Origin: Meconema thalassinum
Taxonomy: Eukaryota; Arthropoda; Insecta; Orthoptera; Tettigoniidae
Assembly (NCBI GenBank): GCA_946902985.2
Contig: OX336389.2
Span: 1,291,388,792-1,291,452,791, forward strand
Reading direction: 5' to 3'
Length of the DNA stretch: 64,000 nt
Each line of letters starts with the position of its first letter. The stretch's first letter is position 1. Of the stretch, positions 20,501-31,735 are shown one piece after another. The notes beneath the pieces were generated by a model. It did no database searches. It was given only the letters and a program-made list of their open reading frames with translations, and was not told the DNA's origin. The translations under genes were made by a program, and so were the position numbers.

Positions 20501-20564
20501 AACAAAGGAGATTCATTTTAAAGAAATTTAAATTCTCTATAGTATATATATGATCTTCCAAGTA

Positions 20565-21206
20565 CAGTGTCTTTCATATAAAGTAAGAACGGTGAGCGGC
20601 GGCTTTGTAAACCGCTGCTCTAGTGGCCTTGGCCGGGCTTGTGGCGTGCCACGGCCCACTGCTGTAGTATTGAATGCGCGCGTATAATACTTGCAATAAA
20701 CGTGCAGGTGTTCAGTCGCCAGTCATAACCTCAGATGTTAACATGAGACAGTTATCATTAGTTATTGTTATTTAATGGGTGGAACTACGAGGTCATCTGC
20801 CCCTAAACAGTTATCATTACAACATCGTATTTTTTTATGTAAAACTTATTTTAAGTACGAGTCGGCTCGGCGGGTACGTGATTTAGTTGTTCAGCAGTTT
20901 CCTGATGAAGTGCCACCTTCACTAGCTCCGATTCACGTAATTGTAAATAAGCATAAAATTAAAAATCAGAAATATTACAGTGGCAGAACTCACTTGCGTC
21001 AGCCAGAATGTGGTTACCAGATACAATGCCTGTATAACTCAGGAAGGACGACACTTCCAGCATCTTTTATAAGGTAATATTTCATACAGGATTATACACA
21101 CGCTTAAAGCAGGGGGCCACGACGCACCACAAGCTCGGCCAAGGCCACCGCAGCACCGAATAACAAAACTGCCCATTGCCGTTCTTACTTTATATGAAAG
21201 ATCCTG
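20565..21206 (+). mobile_element. mariner-like MITE with long TIRs
   Basis: CAGTGTCTTTCATATAAAGT at the left and its inverse ending tatatgaaagatcctg at the right, flanked by TA (20563-20564, 21207-21208). Inverted similarity continues with interruptions for about 85 bases (agaacgg, gcttg, ccaaggcca). The interior carries a transposase N-terminus. Internal bases 20775-20805 (gggtggaactacgaggtcat) recur near 28171. Confidence 0.8.
20805..21077 (+). pseudogene. transposase N-terminal relic (DUF4817-like helix domain)
   Basis: ORF contains LSLQHRIFLCKTYFKYESAR, VVQQFPDEVPPSLAPIHVIV and NKHKI, the start of the DUF4817-type helix domain also present at 4460. No catalytic residues follow; the element ends 130 bases later. 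Confidence 0.65.
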
Positions 21207-21300
21207 TATAATAGGCTATATTAAACACCTTTCTCATAGATACAACATTTGCAACTTGATGGTCCAATTCAATAACTGCTATGGGCTTGGCGATCATTAC

Positions 21301-22137
21301 TAGGGACCGGACAGTTATGCACTGAAAACGATTAGAATATGCATGCAATTATGCACTAACAATGTAGAAAATATGCATTAAAATTAAAAAATATGCACTT
21401 AACAATAAGCCAATCTTATTCACTCATTTTATACATGTATCATTCACTGCAGAAAGGAACATCACAATAGATAATTGCAAGTTTTTCAATGTTTTCAGGA
21501 GACAAATTACGTCTATTTTAACCGTTTTCAGTGCACCAATGTCCGGTCCCCAGCCATCAGTTGAATAATCACTATTACCTGACACCCATTGTGTTAATAA
21601 ATACTTTCTGCTGCTCTTCTCTTCAGGCATTTTGAGTTAAGGATATGCAGACTAAGAATAAAGTAACACATTAACTGAAGAAACTACTCACAAGACTAAC
21701 CCCGGGCTACTGGCTGTCGAGACGGTGAAAGGAATGTCCCACTCCAATCCCTTCTTCAAATAGTCAGGCAGCATTGCATCAAGTACGAGTACTGTTATCT
21801 TGTTATCTGTTTCTCAGAAAGTTGCTTACAACAGATACTGCCCAGATGGTGGAAGAAATTTCCCACTCCATTCCCTTCTTCAAATAGCCAGGCAGCGCTG
21901 CTTAAAGTACGAGTGCTGCCATCTGACTCATCCCGTTATGTTTCTCAGAAAGTTGCTTACAAGGGATGTCCAACACGCAGGCGAAACCTATTTTGTTCAA
22001 GATGTTTTAAATTAGACTTAATTTCAACGGTATATGCTCAAATATGCTGTTATGTTCAGAATATGCCAAAAATCCAATAAACCCTCAAAATATGTATTTG
22101 CATATGCACATATGCATTTTAAAAAATCCGGTCCCTA
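21301..22137. mobile_element. hAT-type non-autonomous element (TARGGNNCGGA group), copy 2
   Basis: Ends TAGGGACCGGA and tccggtcccta are perfect inverted copies. A perfect 8-base duplication, atcattac, lies at 21293-21300 and 22138-22145. Subterminal sequence is crowded with atatgcat, tatgcact and gcatatgc words. An internal stretch (agaaagttgcttacaa and catcccgtta-like) is directly duplicated around 21790-21965. No transposase. Confidence 0.9.
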
Positions 22138-22145
22138 ATCATTAC

Positions 22146-22600
22146 AAATCTGCTTTATATGGGGTCGGATACAAATACGCATTTCCTCATCCAACATTCT
22201 CAAACTTCCACGTTCAACTGTTTTTGTATTGGCCATAACAGAAAACGCATGTCGTAGAAAACAGCAACAATACGATGAGGGCACTTTTACTCAGATGAGG
22301 AAAATCTTGTTGAGTAGAACCCCAGAAGCTGTCTGATTCTCACTCTTGGTTCTTAAGTTTTAAAGTCTGGTTGTTTTTAAGTTCAGCCAGTTCCTCCTCT
22401 TCGATAAGTTGAAGTTTACAAGAGCTGGAGGGGGCTGAAGGAGTTCTTATCCAGTCATATTGGTTTACATTTAGTGTTGGAAATTATCCAACTAGCCTCG
22501 ATTTCAGTTGCATTGAATGATTATCAACCAGTGGTTGTATTTTGTCACTAATTGGATATTTAGTTGTCAATGGAATTTATAAGTTTGATGAATCTCACGA
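22146..22600. other. unassigned sequence
   Basis: No gene recognised. Part of it may belong to the non-LTR relic that follows. Confidence 0.4.
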
Positions 22601-22604
22601 CACC

Positions 22605-22765
22605 CTTGATGGTAGCACGTGACACCTTGTTTGGAAAGCACTAACATAATCCGTCAGAATGCTCCACATCTTTTTCCTGGGTACTCTATCGTACGCCATT
22701 TCTAGATCTCAAACCACAAACATAATTGTCTGTTCCCCTCGTAGCATTTCTGAATAACTTACCGC
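22605..22765 (-). pseudogene. non-LTR reverse transcriptase scrap
   Basis: Minus frame reads RGEQTIMFVV, a stop, then DLEMAYDRVPRKKMWSIL, the RT motif (F.DLEKAYDRVPR...W..L) that carries the first catalytic aspartate. Neighbouring RT motifs are not recoverable by eye. Confidence 0.75.
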
Positions 22766-23004
22766 ATGTAAAAACTTAAGTACTTTTTCTTTCAGGGGGA
22801 ACGCGGGGGTACGCGTACCCCTTAAACATTTGGAAACTGTTAAAGAAAAAATTACAGTCAGTCTGAAAGACTAGACGTTATATAATTTTAAATGACGCAT
22901 GCTACAAATGCTACACAGGTTAGAAAGGCTCAGGAGGGTTTCTCACTTCGCTCGAAGCCCCAGGACTCTTTCAACAGACTCCATTACCCATTAACTAAGG
23001 CTTC

Positions 23005-23351
23005 CCGCGCGGGCACCTCTTTAAGAGTCACCCTGTATTTGAGTCTGACATCTTTTACAACTCTTTAAGGGTCACCCATTATTTGAATCTGATATCTTGC
23101 AAACCTCTTTAAGGGTCACCTTGTATTTGATTGAATCTAACATACTGTACACCTCGTTAAGTGTCACCCTGTATTTTGCTCTGACATCCTGCACACCTCT
23201 TTAGGAGGCACCCTGTATTCTTATCTGACATCTTGTATATCTCTTTAGAAGTCACCCTGTATTCTTGTGTGACATCTTGTTCACCTCTTTAGGAGTCACC
23301 CTGTATTCTTCTCTGCCATCTTGTACACATCTTTAAAAGTCACCTTGTATT
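23005..23351. repeat. 44-bp tandem array, left part
   Basis: gtcaccctgtatt recurs at 23027, 23071, 23115, 23163, 23207, 23251, 23295 and 23339. The step is 44 bases except one 48-base unit. Consensus words are cacctctttaggagtcaccc and tgtattcttatctgacatct. The array resumes at 27212 beyond the hAT element. Confidence 0.93.
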
Positions 23352-23816
23352 CTTATCTGCAGTGGCGGCTCCAGACCCACATTTTCCAAACAAACAAAAA
23401 AATCCGGGTATTAATTGTAAAAAAATTATAAATAGCTTACTACATAATAATTACTTTGGTTTATTTCAAATTTAATATAAAACAAGTAAACAGTACTTAG
23501 ATACTGTAAACTACAAAGTTAAAGATATAAATCAATAAATTATACCTACCCTTAAAGAATACAGTGTATTTACTTAGGAATATTTGTTATAGTTTGCAGT
23601 TGCAAGTGATTGTGCGCGGAGTAGAGTGGTGACACTGCCTGTTGTGCGGACAGACAGCTGTACGCTAGCGCTAGAGGCTTGGCGGGAGTTTTTCTTTGTT
23701 TACGTTTATGCGGATCGAACTGGCAGTGGCAGACGATAGTCCTCATTTCAGTGTTGCGCTAACGCCATTACGCCACTTGATTTAGTTATGTTTGTTTGGT
23801 GGTTTTTAGTGTTGCT

Positions 23817-26556
23817 ATGGAAAAGTTTTTGGTTAAGTTGAAGCAGACTTTGAAGAAACCTAATGAACCTTCAAAAGAATGTGTTGACGGTGAGTCTTCT
23901 AGTAGAAGTTCCGATGAAGAAGAAGTTCAAGCAGTTAAAAAACTAAAAACTGACGATCCTTCTACGAATGTTCAGCCGAAACGACCACTTGATCTTAGCG
24001 CAAGTGCCAGTGATGGGCCGAAGCAACCGCAGCTAAATTTTCCTAGACGGAATATAGGAGGAAAACAGCGGTCCTTCCATACCAACTGGTATAGTAAGTA
24101 TTCTTGGTTAGAATACTCAGTAGGAAATGACGCTGTATTTTGTTTCTTTTGCCGACACTTCTCTGTCACAGGCAGAGAAGTACTTACTACTTCGGGATAT
24201 AATGACTGGAAAAATTTCAGTAAAATGTCAGACAAACACGAGAAATCTAGCTGTCACAAACTTTGCCTAACAAAGTACAAAGGATGGCTGGATACACAAA
24301 AAACTGGTGCCGTTACTATCAAAATTAACGAGCATATGGCGCAAACAATAGAAAAGAATAGAGATACATTAAAGACCCTCGTGGGGGCTGCGTGGCGCAG
24401 TCGGTAGAGGCGCTGAGCTTCTAACTGAAAGGGAGTGGGTTCGATCCCCACCCAGGTAGTGGATTTTAGAAACAAAACTACCACTTTCGGAAACGCAACT
24501 GGCCCTGGGGTTCACTCAGCCTACACCAGAAATGAGTACCAGGGTAATTCCTGGGAGCAAAGACGGCCGGGCGTGGAGCTGACAACTCCATCCCATCTAG
24601 TGCCGATGTCACAAAAAGTGGAAGCCTCTCTACCTTCCACTACTCCCAGGGCCTCCATGCCCTGTACGGAGTTGAAAAAAAAAAGACCCTCGTGAGAAGT
24701 GTGATAGTTTGTGCACGCCAAGACATTGCTCTGAGAGGACACAGGGAGGGTGAAAACGGAAATTGCAGTGACAGTAATGAACCAGATGAAGCAAAGGAGG
24801 GGGCTGAGAAGTTTTCGGATGTAAATCGTGGGAACTTTCAAGAATTAATAAACTTATTGTGCTTAGAAAATGACCGGTTTAATTTGAATCTAAAAACCAT
24901 GTCTGGAAACGCAAAGTATACATCTAAAGATGTACAAAATGACATTTTAGAGACCGCTGCGAATTTGATTACTCGCAGTATAGTTGAGGAAATAAAATCT
25001 AGTAACGTATACAGCCTTTTAGTGGATGAAGCTCGAGATGAAGGACACACAGAACAAATGAGTATCTGCTGTCGTTACGTTCATCAATGAAAGATAAAAG
25101 AAAGATTTTTGGGGTTTGTTTCATTGAAAGAGCTAACCGCTAGCAAAATAAAACCGTTTTTGGAATCAATTGGACTTGAAATAAGGAACTGTGTAAGTCA
25201 GTCATATGACGGTGCTTCCGTTATGTCGGGAAGGTTTAACGGGCTGCAGTCCCTTATTAGACAGATGACTGAAAATCCTTGCCCTTACGTACATTGCCAT
25301 GCACAAGGTTAAATTTAGTCTTGGTTGACGTCGCTAAAAATGTACAAATAGTTAGGGAAACTATGGGCCTTTTGGAAGCAATATATGCTTTTCAATCGTG
25401 TTCTACGCTTCGCCATGAAATGTTCATATTTACTCAAGATACTAAAACTGGGAGGAAAGTCATCACAGTGCCTCAACATAGTGACACTAGATGGGTGGCA
25501 AAGTATAAGGGGGTAAATTTCTTTAAGAACCAGTTTGGCACTGTAATAAATGCTTTGCAGAAGTGCACTGAAAGTTCAAAACCAAGAGAAGCAGCTGAGG
25601 CAAAAGGTCTTCTGATGCAATTTAGATCTTTTGAGAATGTCTTCATTCTAGTTAGTCTTGAGGGTATTTTACAAGTTGTAAATATCCTATCAAAGCAACT
25701 ACAGTCTCCAACCCTGGATATAGGAAAGTGTCTTAAGCTCGTAGAAGCAACAATGGATAGCTTAGGCCAGTTTCGATCAGAGGAAAAGTTTGAAGAATTT
25801 TTTTAATAAACAAAACAGATTTGCGAAAACAATGACATTTATTGTTCAACCGACACTGGGCGAGGCCGCCGTAAACAAAAGACAACAACAAGTCTTGATG
25901 ACTATTTTGTTCTAGAAACCTCTGGAAAGGGAAGGTCAAAGTGTGTAGAGAGTGATGAAAGTGAGCATAAGGCAAAACTAAGAGGGGTGTATTTTGATGT
26001 ACTTGACAATAAACTATGTGAAATGAAATAAAGGTTTATTGACAATGATGTTCAAATGGCTTGTATCTTGGCATGTGATCCAAAATCAGAAGAGTTTTTG
26101 AATCCTGAAGTTTTGTGTAATTTTGCAGAACTTCACGGCAAGGATAGTGACTTTACCTCTACCCTAAACGTACAGTGTGGTTTAGGTAAATTAATGTTTG
26201 GCAACTCCAAGAGTAGCATTGATGTGTTGAAGGACTTAACCGATTTCCCATCGTTTGAAGAATTACAACACATTATGACCATTATATTGAAGATGCCCGT
26301 CTCCACAGCGTCTGCTGAAAGGACTTTTTCTACAATGAGAAGAATCAAATCAAATTTGCGGGCCACAATGACTGGGAAGAGACTCAACAGTTTGGGAATA
26401 ATATCCATCGAAAGAGAAGCAAGCTGCGAACTTCTAAACCGTCCTCATCCCGTCGTTGATGAATTTGCTTCTCAGAAGGGTAGAAGATTGCAGTTTTCCA
26501 TTAAATTAACTGTGCATTTGAGATGTGTTTGTGTGCATATTATTGGATTGGTTTGA
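23817..26556 (+). pseudogene. hAT transposase, TTF-type zinc finger family, broken
   Basis: Start ATG at 23817 (MEKFLVKLKQTL). Low-complexity acidic N-terminus, then a TTF-type finger (WLEYSVGNDAVFCFFCRHFS). After the inserted SINE the frame resumes exactly with RSVIVCARQDIALRGHREG. RNase H-fold residues are visible: SLLVDEARD (first D region) and SQSYDGASVMSG (second D). The C-terminal dimerisation block is FPSFEELQHIMTIILKMPVS then TASAERTFSTMRRIKSNLR (catalytic E in SAERTFS). Breaks: SINE at 24384-24681, TGA 25088-25090, one-base loss near 25300, TAA TAA 25804-25809, TAA 26029-26031. The family is known from vertebrate ZMYM1/THAP12-like domesticates; nothing suggests domestication here. 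Confidence 0.92.
24384..24681 (+). mobile_element. tRNA-Arg-like SINE, family H, inside the hAT gene
   Basis: Head ggctgcgtggcgcagtcggt, agcttctaactgaaaggg and gggttcgatccccacc resemble tRNA-Arg (TCT anticodon region cTTCTaa). Body includes ctggccctggggttcactca and ggaagcctctctaccttcca, and it ends in poly(A) at about 24675-24684. A 12-13 base direct repeat, aaagaccctcgtg, lies at 24371-24383 and 24682-24694. Confidence 0.95.
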
Positions 26557-27211
26557 GTTGTATTTTGAGTTTTCTACTTAAAGTTAAAATTAGCTTTGTG
26601 AAATTTATAGGTAATAAAGTGTATTTTGTTGAAATTCAAAAAGTGTTATGAGTTTTTATTTTGAAGGTTAATCCATTATTTCGAATAATATCCCCCTTAG
26701 ATAGTTAGAATATTTATCACAAGTTGACCATATATTATGCAACAACTTACTGTAATTGTGATTACAACTTACTGTAATCGGAGCAACTTACTGGAATTGT
26801 GATTAGTGATTCTAAGTCATGTCAAAATTTTCTTTCCTGACAATTAGAGAGTGTGTACAGTCAATTTCAAAAACGTCAGTTAATATATTATTTTATCACA
26901 ATCTGGAAAACAATTAAAGGTCTAAATTCTAAGCAAGTGACGAAATATTTTAGGCTTAATTCCATGACTAAAAACATCTAGGCTCTGCATGCTCTAAAAC
27001 CTTATTTGAGACACCGAAACTACTTTTATTTGGCTATACCACATGTATAGCCCAATAAAAGCAAGAGTAAAATGTACCATCAGAAAGCCTTAAAAATCAC
27101 CAATTTGCATCCAATTAAAAAAAAAATCCGGGGGAGGACACCCGGACCCCCAGGCCCCCCGGTAACCACAAACTGTGCCTACCCAAAAATATAATCCTGG
27201 AGCCGCCCCTG

Positions 27212-27475
27212 CTTATCTGGTGTCTTGTATATCTCTTTAGAAGTCACCCTGTATTCTTGTGTGACATCTTGTACACCTCTTTAGGAGTCACCCTGTATTC
27301 TTGTCTGACATCTTGTGCACCCCTTTAGGAGACACCCTGTATTCTTCTGTCATCTTGTACACCTCTTTAAGAGTCACCTTGTATTCTTATCTGGCGTCTG
27401 GTATATCTCTTTAGGAGTCACCCTGTATTCTTATCTGGCATGTTGTACACCTCTTTAGGAGTCACCCTGTATTCT
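27212..27475. repeat. 44-bp tandem array, right part
   Basis: gtcaccctgtatt at 27243, 27287, 27331 (gacacc), 27373, 27417 and 27461, mostly 44 bases apart. It continues the array at 23005-23351. Confidence 0.93.
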
Positions 27476-27670
27476 TTTCGCTTCGCTCGAAGCTCCAGGT
27501 CGCTCGACGCCCCAAGACTCTTTCAACAGACTCTATTAACCAATAACTTGGGCTTCCCGCGTGGCTGCATGACGTCACGCACTCGCCGTCCTTGACCCAT
27601 TAACTTAGGCTTCCCGCGCGGCTGCATGACGTCACAATCTCCGTCTCCGTAACGCAACCGTCTCCGTCCC
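27476..27670. repeat. array-flanking repeat with duplicated gcatgacgtcac units
   Basis: cttcgctcgaag, aagactctttcaacagactc and gggcttcccgcg match the left flank of the array at 22938-23012. The phrase taacttaggcttcccgcgcg then gctgcatgacgtcac occurs twice (27547 and 27600). Confidence 0.75.
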
Positions 27671-28112
27671 GCGTAACGTTAGACCCAAAGCATATTGACG
27701 AAGTCTACAAGATCATTTGAAATGATAAAAATATTGGTACAGTTGTATCTAGTCCGGCAAATATAACTTCTGACTTGAAAGTTCATCGATCAGCTGGCGT
27801 CAACACGCTGTTCACAACAGCTGGAGGAGATATCGAGTAATCCTCGGTTTAAATCGATCTATCGAATCAGTTTCTTTTGGTCGGCAACTCGGCACTCCGT
27901 TCTTATAAGCACGCAGGCTAGTGTTTGGAGGCGGGGTAGGTTGTTATTTTGTGCGTGTGGTTAGTTTTGAAGGATGAAGAAAATATCAAACTAATTAGCA
28001 TCCACCCAGGCATCGAAAAAGCTGAAAGTTAATGAATCGAACACAAACAATGACCGGACTTTCCAAATTGCCGCAAATAGCAACATCGTGATGTTATGTC
28101 GACTACAACTGA
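27671..28112. other. unassigned sequence
   Basis: No gene recognised; a short open stretch near 27690-27838 has no known motif. Confidence 0.35.
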
Positions 28113-28159
28113 GAGTTAGTTAGTTAGTTATTTAGTTAGTTAGTTAGTTAGTTAGTTAT
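28113..28159. repeat. (TTAG)n microsatellite
   Basis: ttag tetramers with one interruption. The period is 4, not the 5-base TTAGG of insect telomeres. Confidence 0.95.
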
Positions 28160-28723
28160 TGTTGTTTTAAGGGGTGGAACTACGAAGTCATCTGGCCCTC
28201 AGTGGAGAGTACACTTTAAATACTTCATAGAAAATTAGCACTGAGATTCTGACATTCTCATTGTGGTCTAAAGCCACACTGGTTTTCATCCATTTTAGTC
28301 TCGGCCAATACTATTCTTTATGAATGCTTGAAATACCATATTTATAAAAGGATTAGTTCGACTTGAAGCAGTAATTGTATTTTGCTCTCAGGCCGGATAA
28401 ATGGTAGAACTTAATTTTGCACTAGACTGTACGGACATTAGAGGCAAGTGAGCACTCTCCCACCCGGTGAGATATTGAGTAACCAAGTTGCCTCCATGTA
28501 GAGCCGATGGCCTATACGCCACTAGTCGGGCGCCTGTGGGACGCACTTCCATCTAATCGACTCCAAGGTATTGGTGGACCCTTTAATGAGCAATTGGTTT
28601 CAAGCTTTTACTGAATGGTTACTGGACCAAAACTGTGCAGATTAAAAATCTTGAAAAAACACTTGTGTCAGGCAGCATAAAATATGTAACTTATAATTTT
28701 AAAAAATCACACTATAGTATTAT
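28160..28723. other. unassigned sequence with a short SINE-like block
   Basis: ttgttgttttaaggggtgga then actacgaagtcatctggccc at 28160-28200 is a block also found at 20775. The rest is unassigned. Confidence 0.4.
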
Positions 28724-28895
28724 GCAATAAGCCTATAATGGCAATAATTAAGACACGAGTAGGTTTATAAAACGAGCGTAGCAAGTTAATCACCTATAAT
28801 GGTAATTAAGACACTCGTATGCAAATTATAAAACTCGCTACGCTCGTTTTATAAACATACTCGTGTCTTAATTATTGCTATTATATGCTCGTTGC
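28724..28895. repeat. 62-bp-arm inverted repeat
   Basis: 28724-28785 (gcaataagcctataatggca ... aaaacgagcgtagcaag) and 28834-28895 (ctcgctacgctcgttttata ... gctcgttgc) pair with about six mismatches. The 48-base loop repeats part of the arm (cctataatggtaattaagac). Confidence 0.88.
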
Positions 28896-29430
28896 ATACG
28901 ATTGTTTATGTTCGACGATAATTATAACTATTTTATGTTCGAACATAAATATTCATAAATATCTGACGAGATTTCACCAGTTTTATGTACTGAACAGAGC
29001 GCATGGGACGCAGAGAATACCTTGTATTTGACCGTGTCCTCCAGGAATACCTCACTATGACACTCGCCACGCAGTGAAATTTAAAATAGGGGGCCATGGA
29101 AGTGAGCGCAGGTGCGATGCTGTCCTCACCTAATTGGTCACACAACTGTTTCTTGAGCTCTGATTGGTGGGAGAAACTGTATCATAATGAAAACTTGTAT
29201 TATAATGAGCCTCATTATAGTACAGTTTTCTGACATGTCTATTATTTACATTTCGCCAGGGTTGAACATAAAACACTTTCAAATTGTTACCAAATGATTG
29301 TAAACTCGTTCTCTTTGCATCAAACAGTCCTCACTGTTGAGTAAATAATTGGAAATTTGAATTTTGTGTAAGATACGTTACAAGGCAAAATATGGATAAT
29401 AAATAGTTTAAATAAATTAGATAAACCAGC
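28896..29430. other. unassigned sequence
   Basis: Short dyads such as ttatgttcgaacataaat (28930) and tataatgagcctcattata (29200). No gene seen. May belong to the same element as the preceding inverted repeat. Confidence 0.35.
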
Positions 29431-29745
29431 CCCTCCTGTGATCCCGGAGTACATATTAAGGCTCTGGTTCCAAAGGTTCTGGGTTAGATTCCCAGTTATG
29501 GCAAGAAATTTGATACGGTCTGAGGATTGGGACGGGGACCACCCTACCTTGTCAGGTAGAACTGAGAAGAGCGTACCAAAGTTATCCTACAAGTGGTTTC
29601 CCACTTCTACTGTGGATGAATTCGGGATGGTTCCTTACTTAAGGCCACGGACACCTCCTTCCCAGTTCAAACCTCAAATATACAGTAAATACAAACTACT
29701 ACAGACACCACAATAACACAGGTTATTATACGAATCCTATATGCA
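29431..29745 (+). mobile_element. tRNA-headed SINE, family A, diverged
   Basis: tctgggttagattcccagt (B box), gtctgaggattgggacgggg, aagtggtttcccacttctac, cttaaggccacggacacctc, caataacacaggttattata. The second B-box-like part is decayed. Confidence 0.8.
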
Positions 29746-29859
29746 GGTCTTCTGGGGGAAAAAGTTCTAATATCTCCAGAAGAGTTGGCGTGCAACAAAA
29801 GTTCCTGTAGGCCTAAACAGTGGTCGTAAAAATAATATGTTCTGATTTACGGCTCTATT

Positions 29860-30970
29860 TTGTACGAGGAGCATATCTTGCCTTCCGAGCTCTTTGGCAC
29901 AAAACAAATGAGAAAAAATTTGCACGAGGACCATACCTTGCTTTCTGAGTTCTTTGTCACGCAACAAATGAGAAAACATTGCACGAGGGACATATCTTGT
30001 GCTCCGAGCTCTTTGGCACGGAACAAATGAGAAAACATTGTACGAGGAGCATATCGTGTGCTCCGAGCTCTTTGGCACGCACCAAATGAGAAAACATTGC
30101 ACGAGGGGCATATCCTGCGCTCCGAGCTCTTTGGCACGCACCAAATGAGAAAACATTGCACGAGGGGCATCTCTTGTGCTCCGAGCTCTTTGGCACGCAA
30201 CAAATGAGAAAACATTGCACGAGGAGCATATCTCTCACTCCAACCATTTTGACACGCGACAAATGAGAAAACATTGCACGAGGGGCATATCCTATGCTCT
30301 ATGCTCTTTGGCACGCAACAAATGAGAAAACATTGCACGAGGGGCATATCTTGTGCCCCAAGCTCTTTGGCACGCAACAAATGAGAAAACATTGCACGAG
30401 GGGCATATCTTGTGCCCCGAGCTCTTTGGCACGCGACAAATGAGAAAACATTTTACGAGGACCATATCTTGCCTTCCGAGCTCTTTGTCACGCAAAACAT
30501 GAGAAAACATTGTACGATGAGCATATCCTGTGCTCCGAGCTCTTTGGCACGCAACAAATTGCACGTTGGGCATATCCTGTGCTCCTAGCTCTTTGGCACG
30601 CAACAATTGAGAAAACATTGTACGAGGAGCATATCCTGTGCTCCATGCTCTTTGGCACAAAACAAATGAGAAAACATTGTACGAGGAGCATATCCTGTGC
30701 TCCATGCTCTTTGGCACAAAACAAATGAGAAAACATTGCACGAGGAGCATGTCCTGCACTCCGATCTCTTTGGCAAGCAACAAATGAGAAAACATTGCAC
30801 GAGGAGCATATCCTGTGCTCCGAGCTCTTTGGCACGCAACAAATGAGAAAACATTGTTCGAGAAGCATGTCCTGCGCTCGAAGCTCTTTGGCACGCAACA
30901 AATGATAAAGCATTGCACGAGGAGTATATCTTTCACTCTAACCATTTTGGCACGAAACAAATGAGGGAAG
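29860..30970. repeat. 59-bp tandem array, about 19 copies
   Basis: gagaaaacatt starts at 29970, 30029, 30088 and so on at 59-base steps. The unit also holds gcacgaggggcatatc, tgtgctccgagctctttggc and acgcaacaaat. One unit near 30553 is shortened. The minus strand is open in all three frames over most of the array, giving overlapping ORFs of up to 244 codons. They share the same few peptides and are most simply repeat artefacts. Confidence 0.95.
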
Positions 30971-31349
30971 ATATGCTTCTCGTCCGGGAGGCCTAATTGG
31001 ATTAATTCGTGGGAGAAGGGTTTCATTAAGTGTATACATAATTCGTATAATTTATAACAGGCGCTAGGAAATTAATTGTAATTCTTAATTGGGCATACCT
31101 GTTCTGACCGATTGAAATGCTTCCACTAACAATACAGTAGATTACGTAGGCAACTCAGATAAATGACTTCTATGATTTCAAAATCTCTCTTCTTCCCATT
31201 GTCTTCATACGGTCCCACCATCCAAGTTAGCTTCAACTACTGTATTCAAACCTGACTATTTTCCCATAACAAATGCCTGCCATTGTTCCCATCGATTAGC
31301 ACCACCAAACTAGTTGTGTAGCCATTGAACCAGTATGGAAACAATGCAG
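30971..31349. other. unassigned sequence
   Basis: Contains tgttctgaccgattgaaatg near 31098, faintly like the foldback arm tip. No gene seen. Confidence 0.35.
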
Positions 31350-31735
31350 TCCGCCTCGTTCTGTAGTGGCTAGTATTCTTGGCTGGCACCACTCTGCTAA
31401 GAAATTCAATTCTGTTCTTAGGGACGGAACTGAGCACACTCAGCTTTGTGAAGCAAAACTGAGAAGAGGCGGGTTTGATTCCTACCTCAGCCATCCTGAA
31501 AGTGTTTTTCCGTGGTTTCCCCACTTCTGCTCCAGGCAAATACTGGTATGGTACTTACTTAAGTCCACGGCCACTTCCTACCCAATCTTACCTCAATTAC
31601 AAATACACACTACTGGTACAGATATCACAGTGACACAGGTTTTCAGACAAATTCTACACACAACCAAGTACACGGGGCTACATAACCGCGATGTTGCAAA
31701 TCTCTTAACAATTCAACAACAAAACAATGTGACAG
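31350..31735 (+). mobile_element. tRNA-headed SINE, family A
   Basis: Head gcctcgttctgtagtggcta, first B box region deleted, gagaagaggcgggtttgatt (second box), atactggtatggtacttact, atcttacctcaattacaaat, tacacggggctacataaccg, tail caacaacaaaacaa. Confidence 0.88.

Larger units (their letters stand above)
23360..27211 (+). mobile_element. hAT transposon (ZMYM1/TTF-finger type), 3852 bp, inserted in the 44-bp array
   Basis: Ends CAGTGGCGGCTCCAG and ctggagccgcccctg are inverted copies with one mismatch. A perfect 8-base duplication cttatctg lies at 23352-23359 and 27212-27219, and it is part of the 44-base unit, so the insertion site is exact. One decayed transposase gene and a SINE lie inside. 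Noncoding flanks are 23375-23816 and 26557-27196. Confidence 0.95.

Noticed and set aside
24384..24470. Functional tRNA-Arg gene
   Set aside because: It resembles tRNA-Arg but is the head of a poly(A)-tailed SINE with target duplications, and the acceptor stem does not close.
28113..28159. TTAG repeats as possible telomere remnant
   Set aside because: The period is 4; insect telomeres are TTAGG. It is a plain microsatellite.
29767..31026. Six overlapping minus-strand ORFs as a cysteine-rich gene family
   Set aside because: All derive from the same 59-base unit in three frames. No start, signal peptide or exon structure stands out. Kept only as a finding about open frames.
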